64,000 bases of DNA. It comes from Casuarius casuarius (Eukaryota; Chordata; Aves; Casuariiformes; Casuariidae). Made by a program: the position numbers and the translations under genes. The notes under the pieces were generated by a model. It saw only the letters and a list, made by a program, of their open reading frames with translations. It ran no database searches and was not told where the DNA came from. Positions 40,260-50,800 of the stretch are shown here, piece by piece. Every line of letters begins with the position of its first letter. The stretch's first letter is position 1. The stretch is from NCBI GenBank assembly GCA_003342895.1, contig PTFA01000537.1:1-64000 (forward strand), written 5' to 3'.

Positions 40260-43200
40260 TTTTGTACAAAGCTGCTTCAAAGTCCGTGGTGTTAAGTCCA
40301 CTAAGAAGACCCTTAAATTCTTGTAAAATATTGAATGAAGGGATGACTCAGAAGTCTTCCCATGAATGCCTGTGAAATAATCTTAGAATAAGCTTTGTTA
40401 GGTTTTAAATATATTACATCAGCAGCTGCCATGCTCCTTTCATCTGGAAGGAACTGATCCATGCCATCAGTTGTTAGTTGCTATGACCAATAGGTTATAA
40501 TTTCTTTTGATGTAAGAGATGCAAATCATAGCAAAGCAGGCCTGTCACACTGAAATTTCCTAGGGGACACAAAGCTACTGCCAGGTTCTGATGCACAGGG
40601 GAGCCTTGCCGTCTCAAGCTTCTACCATATATTGCCCAACAGCGTAGAAAAATGGGGGCAAGAATGGTGGTTTGGAGCTCACCTGGAGAGAGAGCACAGG
40701 GAAAAGGTACCGGCGCCGTGCAGCCGGAGAACCCGGGTGAACCAAATGTTGTGGTGCTTTGTGCTTCCATGCACAGTTTCATCTGTAAATGCTAACCCTT
40801 GGAGACTGCCCTTTCTTGTTCGGTGCCTTCTTTTCTGCCTGCGTTTTCTTTTCATGCTCTGTTTCCTCTCTTCTGAAAATTTCTTCCCTCCAACCTCTCT
40901 GCGTGTTGTGTGTCAGGAAGAACTTTCCCTTTGTTCTAGCTGTAATTGTCAATTAAGCCATAAACTGGTGGAAAGCACGGCTGGGTCTGAGCACCAAGCT
41001 TCCCGCGCAGTGTACGAAATAGTGAAAACTAGAGTTTTTAGTCAGATATAAATCCACTTACTAAGAGCATGATAAAAAGTAGCCAAAGTTATTCCTATTT
41101 GCGTAAGGAATAGAATAAAAACAAGTTTTATATACTTTTATAATTATAGTTCCTTATATTACAAGATAAAATGCAAGTACATTCATCACTGATTAATATA
41201 TATTACAGTGAATTGAACACCAGTGAGCGGGAAAAACAGGGCAAAGGTTTATTTGCTTCATGTAAGTGATACATTAAACAAACTAAAGCAGACAAAACAA
41301 ACAGTCTGGCAAAATGTTGACAGTGGGTCTAGAAGTAACTACAACTGCAAATACTGACAATCTTTGTTTGTGATGAATTACTAATAAAAATAACATTCAG
41401 TTAATGATAAAGGAAAGATCGGGGGAAACCGATCTGGCTTTAACCATTGTGCAAAATTTCAGCTAATGAGAGCCTTCCCTCCGTCTCTCCACAAGTCACT
41501 GGGGCAGCATTAAACTTCTGGCAAAAAGGACACAAAAATGAGATTGTCAGTAAGAGTTCCCTGGAAGCTTAGCAAAGACATCTAAATACCTCCTGCTTAA
41601 AGTAAAGATTTAAGAAATTACATTTCTGAGAGCAGGGTATAGTGAGGGATGTAATCTGAACCTTTCCAACACTGGTTTCTAAGTCCATAAGATTCTTTAA
41701 AATCCTGCCCAGTCATCCACAATAATACATCTCCCAGAAAAATTACAGGAGAAATCCAGATGAGGTGCCAGGAACCAGGGTCCAGAGGCCAAGTTTCTCA
41801 GCTTGATGACGGCAAAAAATCTTGTTTAAAAAAAAAAGAAAAAGTAAAATAAGAGATGTATTAACCTGATTAGTGGGGGCAGGGAAGAGGAAAATGAGGG
41901 AATTCATAAAAGGAGATGGGAAAAAGAAGACAGTGAACTGATTTATTAATTTAGAAAGGGGCATTTGGTACCCACAGCACCAAGAATATACCAACTACCA
42001 TTCATGGGAAGATCAGATAAGGCAAGGGAAGAAAAATGTGACTGTATTTTTGGAAGCATGGAAATTGCTTTTGAAAAGACTCCCCAAAAAGCTATTTATA
42101 AGCTGGCAGCTTACCAGCGAATCAGATTAATAGAGCTGCTCATGAAGTTCAAAGGTACCTCAAATCCTTTAACGTATCAGACTTAATTGATGTATGTCTG
42201 ATGATCAGCCAGTAAACTAGTCCAAAAATATCATTCCCCACGGGTTACTAATGCACATAAAACTTCCCTGAGGCAAAAAACCCCAGTAGCTTGGCAATTA
42301 TCTGAAAGAGACAGTGACTAGTTTACAAATCCTGCCCAAGACTACAGTATTCAGAAACATGCTGCTTACCAGACATTTTATTATTTCCTGTGAATTAGCT
42401 CTCACATATTTGTCTCCTCGAAGAAAGACCCCTAATTAGCAGCCACTGAAATTTTCCAAACGGCTCTAGCTGCCAAACACCACCGGCTCCCGAGTACTGC
42501 TCCTGGTCCGCTGGGCCTGCTTTGCCTTCTAACCAAGCTGAGCTCCATACTGTGAATGGAGGAAAACTACAAAGTGAATTTAAAACTGATTTTTCTATGC
42601 TTAGCGTTACAAACTATTTTCCCAATCTAATTTAAGGGAAGTGCCAACACTGCAATAATGTATGCAAAGTCCCCCAAATGGCAGATGAACCATCCAGAAT
42701 AAGCAAGAGTGCACCATAACCAGAATCACACTTTTCCCGGCTTTTATGTGCCCTGGCTAAGAGTAGTGCCCCAGTCCAGTGCTTTATAGGAAACTCTTAC
42801 ACCGAGTTATTCCAAGGCAAACAATTACGGTTTTATTTTTAGCTGCAGGAAAGGAGCTGGACCGAGAACGGTTGTTATCTAGTGATCATTTCTTAGGAGA
42901 ATCTTCTGGGAGAAACAATTCACTGAGAGTACAGCAAGAACAACTGAAGGTCATGAGGAATACGTGTGGCTAGTGCAAAGAGAGCTGCAGTATGCTGCTT
43001 TACCGAAGGACAGCAGGAGTTCCAGTCCTGGATGACAGCTTCTAGCCATCAACAGGGTAAGAGGTCTCCACTCTTGTCCCCTCTCCCCAGATTTTTGGTT
43101 CAAGTTTAACTGGTTCTAGGGGTTTGTTTGCCTAATAAAATAATAAAAACCACACAGCTTTTGCTGGTTTGATCCAAAATATTTACAAAGAGATGGTTCC

Positions 43201-44280
43201 TCTTCTCTCAGGAAAAATAAACTGTCATGTAGCAGGACAGTGCCTTACCCAGCAGCTGACAAAATATTCAAGGAAAGGGAGTCCTCAGCTGCTTTTGGAC
43301 TGCTTATAACTCCTCAGTGTCACAAGTGCGTAATATGTTAAAAAATGTAAAATCCAGCCCTATGCTGTATATGTCCCTAGCTCTCCAGAAGATCTCGACG
43401 TAAATTGACCTATACTCTCGTATTTTCCCGGTCCGGATCCTCACTTGCATTATCAGATTGCAGGGTTACAGGAGAAGCTTCCAAAAATCTGGGGCATGCC
43501 TGGCCAAAGGCAGGGAAGAGCCGTAACATGCAGCAAACGGACAAAGACCTCACTGCTGTGTGCATCTGCCATTTGGCGTGGTTGTCTTCAGCCACACGCA
43601 GTTCATTTATCATTGATACAGCCTCCCTGATCCAACATACCAGAACAGCATACAACCATGTTCTTGAGATGAATGACCTTTTATCAGCGATAGCAAACTG
43701 AGTTCTCATCACTGATCCTATCACCCGCTTTTCTAATTTTTTCATGTTGCACCATTACAGCCTGTTGAGCAAGGTCACTGAATTGGCCACACCATGACCA
43801 CAGCCAGTGTCTCCAGATGGGGGTCCACATAATGAGGCTATGGACAAGTCCAAGCGACAGTGTACACTGTAAAGCAGTGCCCTTTACTTTGACTTGATGT
43901 CAAAATGTCAAATACTATTGGTATTCAGCATTTACTCTTGTTTGCTTTGGCAAGATACAGATTCATTAGATAATCTCTCCTTTTGATACTGCTGTGTAAA
44001 AAATTAAACACTTATTGGCACATGATACATAACCCAGATGTACCATGTCCTTGATGAATTTTCCAACTGGCAGCTCTCTCTCAGTTTTCTTTCACTCTGT
44101 GTAGCAACAGCTATTCAAGAATTGTAGTAAAAGCATATCGGCCTCACTAGGGTATACAGAGACCAACATTCAATAACCTGACAGTTGAAACACATAACCA
44201 GAAGATAAATGAACCTGGACCTCTTATTACATGGATGACTTTTATATTGTATTTATGCAATAGCTTAGAAGTTATAGTAC
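40260..44280. other. Non-coding stretch, no recognised genes
   Basis: Open frames of 98-139 codons occur, for example 40632-41051 on the plus strand and 43410-43745 on the minus strand, opposite another frame. None shows known motifs. A small CpG cluster sits at about 40707-40740 and an A-rich run at about 41827-41850. I recognise no mobile element. Confidence 0.5.
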
Positions 44281-44480
44281 CATTAACGCTAGCCTTAACG
44301 ACCCAACCCCAGCCCCAGGCCCCATTTCTGCCATCAGTCGGTGCCCCACGATGCCGCAGTGGTGCTGGTCCCAGCCCTGCCATGGCCTGTCCCCACAGTG
44401 CTGGGGCTGGGGCCGCTCCGGCTGCCTCGGGCACCCTGCACCATGGGGTCCCGAACACCAGCCCCGGGAGCTGCCAACTT
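44281..44480. other. GC-rich patch, G/C-run composition
   Basis: About 200 bases with repeated CCCAG, GGGGCTGG and similar G or C runs stand out from AT-rich flanks. It contains about ten CpG pairs by my count, fewer than the two islands further right. Both strands stay open because stop codons are rare at this composition, giving a 132-codon plus-strand frame and a 103-codon minus-strand frame. No domain is seen. It could be an isolated composition patch or a remnant of an unlisted GC-rich repeat. Confidence 0.45.
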
Positions 44481-45799
44481 GCGCAGGGTGTCCTGACTAT
44501 TCAAATGCCAAAGCATCATTTGATTTTCAGCAAAGGATTTCTTTGGATGATTTGCAAATTCAGTAGTGACGTTGAAAACAAAAAGATAGAGCAGAGTTTT
44601 GTTTTCATGCTACTGAAAGAACTATGCTATTAAATACAGCTCCAATTTATAAATGTGTTAAAGAAGTATCTGAAGTACAGATGAAAATAATGAACGGTGA
44701 AGCACTGCAACCTCAAAATAATTCTGATAAGACAGAACAGAATATGGCACTGTCTTTCTTTCCTCTCACTTCATAGTTCCTCAGCTATCTGGGAATTTAC
44801 TTTATCTCCTTCTCCTCAACTGCATATTTTTATCTGACAGATAATTCACATTAAGCACTTCAGGTTTGCTCACTGTTATTTGTCCATTTACTACTGTTCA
44901 GCCAGAAAGCAATGCTATAAAGACAGAAGCCAAATGGCATTAAAAAGGTGAAAGCTGGCATTCAAAGCAGCACACCAGTTATGCATGTGTGAAAAAAGCA
45001 GGAAATCTGACTAGCTCAGCCATGATACAATTAGGTGATAGCTGATAGATGGGTGAAAAGCACATACATCATCTGACAAGAGGATAAGTGCATATATGGG
45101 CAGCTGCTACAGCTGAGTGATAGAGTGTTTTTGAGGTAATAAGTGAATTGGGCAGCAGAGCCTTGGTTAATCACAACAGGATACCTTTGATCTGACTTAC
45201 ATCAGCCATGAAAATGGTGTTGCTCAACAAGGGCAGAGACCAGGAAAGATCTTAATACAACATTTACCACAAACGGAATGAGTGACACTAATAATGGCGG
45301 TGCATGCTTAGCATGTGAATAAAGTTATTAACTAATTAGGTGATATACTACACAGATGCAAGAAAGAAGGCTGATAAACAAAGCTTAGTGAGGAGGAAAC
45401 AGTAAACTGAGCTACATCTCCCTCTCTATAGTTGCTAAACTCTGACTGCTACAGAGCAGGACTGGGCAAGGTGCACTGCCAGCCTCCTGCTTGTTCTTTC
45501 CTATATTAGATCATAAAGCAGTCTGAATGATGAATTTGAAGTCAAGGATTATGTCTGGGCAAGGCAGGGTAAGTGATTTCTGGAAGAGGTGTGATTAGAG
45601 GTGTGATTAGCCAGCCGTAACCTGTGGAAAGGCAGAGAGTGACCATAGCTGTACCAGTTGTCAGGTTGTCGAGTCCAACACTCAGTCTCTAACAGCAGCC
45701 CAAAGCAGAAGCCTAAAAATGAATGTAAGAGCAGTGCAAGCAGATAGCAATGCTTCTGCAAAATGCTCTCCCAGAATCCGACGACATGCAGGTCAAACG
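44481..45799. other. Non-coding stretch, nothing recognised but a 12-mer duplication
   Basis: The sequence is plain and AT-rich. The 12-mer AGGTGTGATTAG is tandemly duplicated at 45587-45598 and 45599-45610. No gene or mobile element is recognised. Confidence 0.55.
45587..45610 (+). repeat. Perfect 12-mer tandem duplication
   Basis: AGGTGTGATTAG occurs twice back to back without a mismatch. A perfect copy suggests a recent slippage event. Confidence 0.9.
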
Positions 45800-46090
45800 T
45801 CCTTGAGCCAAATATAGTTAGCAGTTCTCAAATGATTTCTCTTCCATGATCTTGTCCCATCTACGCCTAAGCCCATGAAAATTTCTGGCACTCCCAACCT
45901 CCTGAAGTAAGGAGCTCCTCAGATCATCTATATGGTGTTTGAGGAACCTCACCATCATCTCTTTTGAACCTGGCTCCTATTAACTTAATTTGAGGACCTA
46001 AGCTCTTGCATAGGAAAAGAGGCTAGCAATCAATTATTCCCCATCATCTCCAAGCTGCTTTTATACACATTGATCATATATAAATATTAA
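45800..46090 (-). mobile_element. Old CR1-like LINE 3' region, antisense
   Basis: On the plus strand the segment follows the order of the antisense 3' part of a sauropsid CR1-type LINE as I remember it. First comes AAGGAGCTCCTCAG (about 45909), then TTTTGAACCTGGCTCCTATTA (about 45961-45981), then a CTTGCATAGGAAAAGAGG-like part (about 46004), and finally TTTATACACATTGATCATAT near 46060-46080. The element is therefore on the minus strand and represents non-coding or extreme C-terminal sequence. It is heavily diverged, has no open frame, and its ends are uncertain by tens of bases. The match is by word order, not by computed alignment. Confidence 0.5.
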
Positions 46091-46243
46091 AAGAGACATT
46101 TGTGTGCACAGTCGCGGTTTTGTAGCTGATGAGGTGAACCTGAGATGCAATTATTGCTAATTAAAAACTTTTCCCAATACTCTGCTGTGGCAGCTTGCAA
46201 TATAGCTGCCACCGGCAATTTTTGAGGGCCTATTTAATTTTTA

Positions 46244-46440
46244 ACTGGCTGAATGGCAGAGCTCAGAGGGCTGTGATCAGTGGCACAAAGTCTAGCTGGA
46301 GGCCTGTAGATAGCGGTGTCCCCCAGGGATCAGTACTGGGTCCAGTCTTGTTCAACTTATTCATCAGTGACCTGGATGAAGGGACAGTGTGCGCCCTCAG
46401 CAAGTCTGCTGATGATACAAAACTGGGAGGAGTGGTGAAA
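46244..46440 (+). mobile_element. Internal CR1 reverse transcriptase fragment, little decayed
   Basis: About 197 bases follow typical avian CR1 closely, starting at [11 protein letters not shown] and passing through [14 protein letters not shown] (about 46312-46353) and I-S-D-L-D-E-G. It ends just after the metal-binding motif and D-T-K-L-G-G. The frame is open throughout. The catalytic F-A-D-D motif reads S-A-D-D here (around 46408), so this copy could not be active even if complete. Both ends fall inside the gene and there is no CR1 3' tail, which is unusual because CR1 copies normally keep their 3' end and lose the 5' part. A later deletion or rearrangement must have cut it. Confidence 0.88.
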
Positions 46441-46544
46441 GGTAATTAACCACTTATAGAAAAAGAATAAAACTTATTTGTAATTTAGTGGACAAACAGC
46501 TTTTTACAGAATCAAGGAAGCAGAATCCCCTCGGGACGAGGCTG

Positions 46545-46751
46545 TGTTGGCTGCTTTGCTGCCGGCATCTGAACCAGGCCAGATGAGCAGTTCACACTCA
46601 AGACATTACTGTGAAATGCATAGATGTCGCCCCTTCAGTTCCACAGGACCCGCAGATTTGGAATTCTACAGGCTTCACATGATATACTCTGAGAAATGAA
46701 CCTTCTTGATTTGGGAACCTTAATCTATTAGGGAACAAGGGGCCTGGGTGG
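46545..46751 (+). repeat. Left arm of 207-bp inverted repeat
   Basis: This arm pairs base for base with the reverse complement of 47690-47896; paired coordinates sum to 94441. By my alignment 202 of 207 positions match with no gaps. The inner 123 bases (46629-46751) are perfect. The five differences are at 46562, 46564, 46575, 46579 and 46628. All but the one at 46575 are transitions, and those at 46564 and 46628 look like CpG decay. The arm starts TGTTGGCTGC at its outer edge and ends GGCCTGGGTGG at the inner edge. Homology stops abruptly on both sides. I do not recognise it as a named repeat and it has no useful open frame. Confidence 0.97.
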
Positions 46752-47689
46752 AATTTATTGAAGTGTTTGTTACTCTATAGAGCAATATCTCGTATTCAGA
46801 CTCCCAACTGTTGTTTAGCTGCTAGAGACCAGCAGCCTTACTCCCCCTTTTTTTTTAATGAAAGTGCAGTAGCTCTTATATTCTGTTGCAATTTTTGTCT
46901 TCTCTCATTTAGAGCACACTGGCAGCCAGACAGTTTTTTGAAAGTGTCCTAGAAAGAAATGGAGGAAAACTACAGTAATTTTCCTATTTCTGTTATCAGA
47001 AGATAACACTGAACAAAAAAAGGTCATGAAATTGCTATGTTTCAGTGAGATCACTGTCACGAGTTTTTCCCCCAAATTCTCCTTCTTGGCATGAAATTAC
47101 ATGGTCATGGTTTGTAAGTAATTCCAGAACCTGATGTCATTCGTGTCAAAGTCAAACAAGGACATCTTTACTGGTGCTAATGAAGTAATGAAACCAAAAT
47201 TAGAATGTGACTTCTTTGCAATTCTGGGATCAGTTCTACCTGTAGGATCCCAAAGTTCTTGGTAGACACAAATAGGATTGATCATGCCCTTCTGCTAGTA
47301 CTACATCAGCTGCAGTTCTTGAGACACTGGAATTAAGTGACCAATCCACAAGGTCCATAGCTTAGAGCACCTTGCACTGCACTGGCGTGGTGCCTTGTAG
47401 AAATGGTGCATTCCTTGAAAGGTATTAAGGTAACACAGGATATCTACTGAAGACCTGTAAACAGGCACAGCCCTCACTCCCTAACCCACTTAATATTCTC
47501 TGTCTACGTGTGTAATGGCTTTGGACACAGAATAATTGTCCCACCAGCAATTTAGAATAGATGCCATACATAACAGTGTTAGTTTAATAGCAAAAACAAG
47601 GCAGATGTGTGAGAACACAGGGAAGGATGCAAGATGGAGTAGAAACACAGCCATTACATTTCAATGAGAGCAGTTCTTCAGCACTCAAA
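46752..47689. other. 938-bp spacer between the inverted repeat arms
   Basis: The spacer is ordinary AT-rich sequence. A 62-codon minus-strand open frame (47097-47285) has a balanced, protein-like composition but no domain that I recognise, and stop codons lie just upstream. A pyrimidine tract and AG near 46912 look like a splice acceptor, without a supported exon. I see no transposase motif such as a DDE triad, and no internal tandem repeat. Whether the spacer is cargo of an element or just host DNA between two repeats is undecided. Confidence 0.6.
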
Positions 47690-47896
47690 CCACCCAGGCC
47701 CCTTGTTCCCTAATAGATTAAGGTTCCCAAATCAAGAAGGTTCATTTCTCAGAGTATATCATGTGAAGCCTGTAGAATTCCAAATCTGCGGGTCCTGTGG
47801 AACTGAAGGGGCAACATCTATGCATTTCACAGTAATGTCTTGAGTGTGAACTGCTCATCTGACCTCGTTCAGATGCTGACAGCAAAGCAGCCAACA
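47690..47896 (-). repeat. Right arm of 207-bp inverted repeat
   Basis: This is the reverse-complement partner of 46545-46751 with 97.6 percent identity and no indels. Four of the five differences are concentrated in the outer third (47862, 47866, 47877, 47879) and one lies at 47813. It begins CCACCCAGGCC at the inner side and ends GCAGCCAACA at the outer side, so the whole unit reads TGTTGG...CCAACA. The flanking bases (GCTG before 46545, TTTA after 47896) show no target-site duplication. A transcript through both arms could fold into a hairpin with a stem of about 200 bp. Confidence 0.97.
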
Positions 47897-50800
47897 TTTA
47901 ACTTACACATCAATACTTCTAAAATTTGAGGTAGAAGCAGGTATAGACATGGGAGGACAAAAGTGTGCTGTAACAAGCATTTTAGGATTCATTCGTTTTT
48001 TCTTAGCAGTCCAAAGCAAAGTGAACATTTTGTATTGTTTTCTGAGAAGAAAGTGAAGCAAAGCTAGAAAGTATATTAAACTTAGTAAGGAATAAGGCAA
48101 TATTAGTACTAGAGCTGTTTGGCAGATTCAGAGCCACTTTATAACAGAGTTTTTACAATCCATTCTGCACTCGCCCCCCCACCCCAGAAGCTAAATGAAA
48201 CTACCATTCCTTTCCTAAATCATCTGAAGAGACACATGGCAAAGACTGCACTTTGTCAGATATTACTACTGAACCACCCATCTCTTCATAGAAATCTGGC
48301 ATTATAGCAAAACTACAAACCTAAAATCTTCAGAACTATTACAACTGCAATATATTTCATGGACAAACAGCTACCAAAGGTGCAGTATTTCTAGATTCCA
48401 GCAACAGGGATGCTACGTGCACTAAAGGCGTTAGTTGCCCAAAATGACCACTTGTTCTGAGATTAGGAGACATTCAGATGTCCTAATGAGTGTCCACTGA
48501 TAAAAATTCCTCCTCAGTGCCAGGATCTTGCCCAGGGGACTCCACACCCAGTATGCACTGCTGAGCTCCTGTATTAAAGGAGTGTTTCAGCTATACAGTC
48601 CCCCTAAAATGGTTGTGCCCTCTCAGGACCAGAGGAAGCTCTGTTGCAGCAGAAAGTTTTGCTGGGGTGATGGAAAATGAGTTATTGATAGCATAGTAAT
48701 TAAAATTGTGCTTATTCTGCAGTTCCCCTCCTGCTGTCAAAGGTGGGGAAGAACGAGAGTCCTTCACTCTAGAGGATGCCTTGAGGGGCTTGTTTCCACG
48801 CTGAACTCTTGATTTGGTTTCAGGAGTAAAGAGGAACTTTGCTATTGCTGCAACTTAGCCTCAATACAAAGGTAAGAAGCAGGTTAGTTCCCATATGAGT
48901 GCAGATGCAGGGAGCTCAGTTCATTTCACAGGATTTCAATGAGGAGTAGCAGATGGTATCAGTCAGCTAGTAAGAAATGAGAGGCAAAGGACGATTTAAA
49001 AGGGGGCTAATTTGTTTCGGTCTTTTTCCTAAGGTCCAGCATTACAAACGAAGCTTCAGGGCTGGTGAAGTGGCAATAACTAGTGCTATTTGTTTTTAAG
49101 TATTCACCTCACAAAGCCTGCAAAGGGCTAAATAACATTCAGTCTGGCTAGTTTTCTATTCTCACAGGTTATTTTCTGTTTTCCTAGCCTGAAACCCTGC
49201 TTCCACCAAAATCAACAACAAAACACCTACTGATTTTCAGCCAAAACTTAAGTTATCTTTAGATTATTTTAAGGCTCTCTTCTGAAAGTTAGTGATCATA
49301 CTATCCAGTTTGCTCAAGCAGAAAGACCAGAACACCCAAGGCTCAGTGGCTGCCCTGAAATTCTGCAATCAGCGTGTGGCAGAACAATGGTTGAGATGTT
49401 TTAGTTCCCTTCCTAAATCCATTTGAATGTACTGTTGCTGTGTAAGAGGTCTGGGATCGAAAGATCCCGGTTTTCACCTGCCACTTTCAGAAAGCTGTTG
49501 TCTGTTTCAGTCACCAGGTTTCTAGCACTGCTACAAAATGGCAGAATGGAGACAACATTTTAGGCATAACCAGTCTTCTAACTTCAGTCTTTTCTCAGGT
49601 TTTTCCTTGGTCTACAGTTTTTTTTCTTTTCTCAGTCTGTACAGTTTACAGCTTTGAATTCAACCACCTCAGATAAATACAGATAAAAGAAATAGGAGTT
49701 CTGAATTTTCACGTTTACCCATTGCTCCTTATTAGGGCACCCTTTTCATTTTTTTCATCCTAATGCAATGTTCAAAACACAGTAACAAAAAGGAGGAGAA
49801 AAGAAGTTGGCTGTAAGGGTGGAGCTCTTAGGGTAAACAAGCAACGTGATATATCAGTTATGATAAAAAAGATGCTATGGGAAAAAATTCACAATAGTTT
49901 TTCTTTTAAAGCTTTCCTGTACCCGAATGACAAAACAAAATTAAACTGAGGAGAAAGCAGTAGTGGAACGTTGTAGCCAAAAAGACGTGCAATCTTTCTT
50001 CTTTATCGAGGAAATCTTTTTGACGTCTTCACTCAGCAGTGCTCAGGTTTCTATGATCTTTATGTAAAAGCTACACAGAGAACAACTTTTACTCATGTCC
50101 AGTGTAATATATAGTTTCCATGCCGAAAGCATCATATTCAAACTAGTGCTTAAGGTCTTTTCTCAAATATGTTTCATGTCAAATTTACAACTGCGAATTG
50201 AACCATTTGTTCTATTTGTTCTATTTGAATTGAACCATTTTTTGTTTTCTTCTGCAACACGCGACAACAGAGTCTGATCTGAGCCACAAGGACATTTAAA
50301 TTCTTGGAGATCCGTGTTCCCCATGACATCTACAAAGAACTAGCAAGGACACGCTTATACTTTGTGCAATGCAGCTACTTGCTACTGTCAATGGAAAGAT
50401 CAAATGGTGGCAGAAGCCTGTGATGCACTTCAGATTTTCCTCCCAGAAAACCCCACTCTTAAAATTCAAAAACCCTCCACTTTCAAAATACATTGTCTGG
50501 ACTGAGAATTGACTTGACCGCTCTCCCAGGCTGGTTTTGTTTTTTCATTTCAACTATCACTCAGGTCACTGTGTGTTCCTGACGTTGCTAAGATTCATTA
50601 TCAAAATTAAGTGTTTTCTACTGAAAAACACGCATTCTGTCCCTACAGGCCTTTTCCTTAGTAGGGAGAAGAGGCTTAACAAGGTTTTCTTGTAAGCTAA
50701 TTCCAATAATAAATGCATGAACTGGGAACAAGATAGAAATGACGAGAGACTGCTGATTTCCTGTTTTCAGGGTATTCTTTTCAAAACAGCATGTTTAGTC

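Noticed and set aside
43405..43745. Opposed frames of 98 and 111 codons
   Set aside because: No known domain in either direction, and no splice or promoter support.
46545..47896. Standard DNA transposon (hAT, Tc1/mariner or piggyBac type)
   Set aside because: The ends do not match the usual terminal motifs. There is no 8-bp, TA or TTAA duplication in the flanks, and no transposase sequence is seen between the arms.
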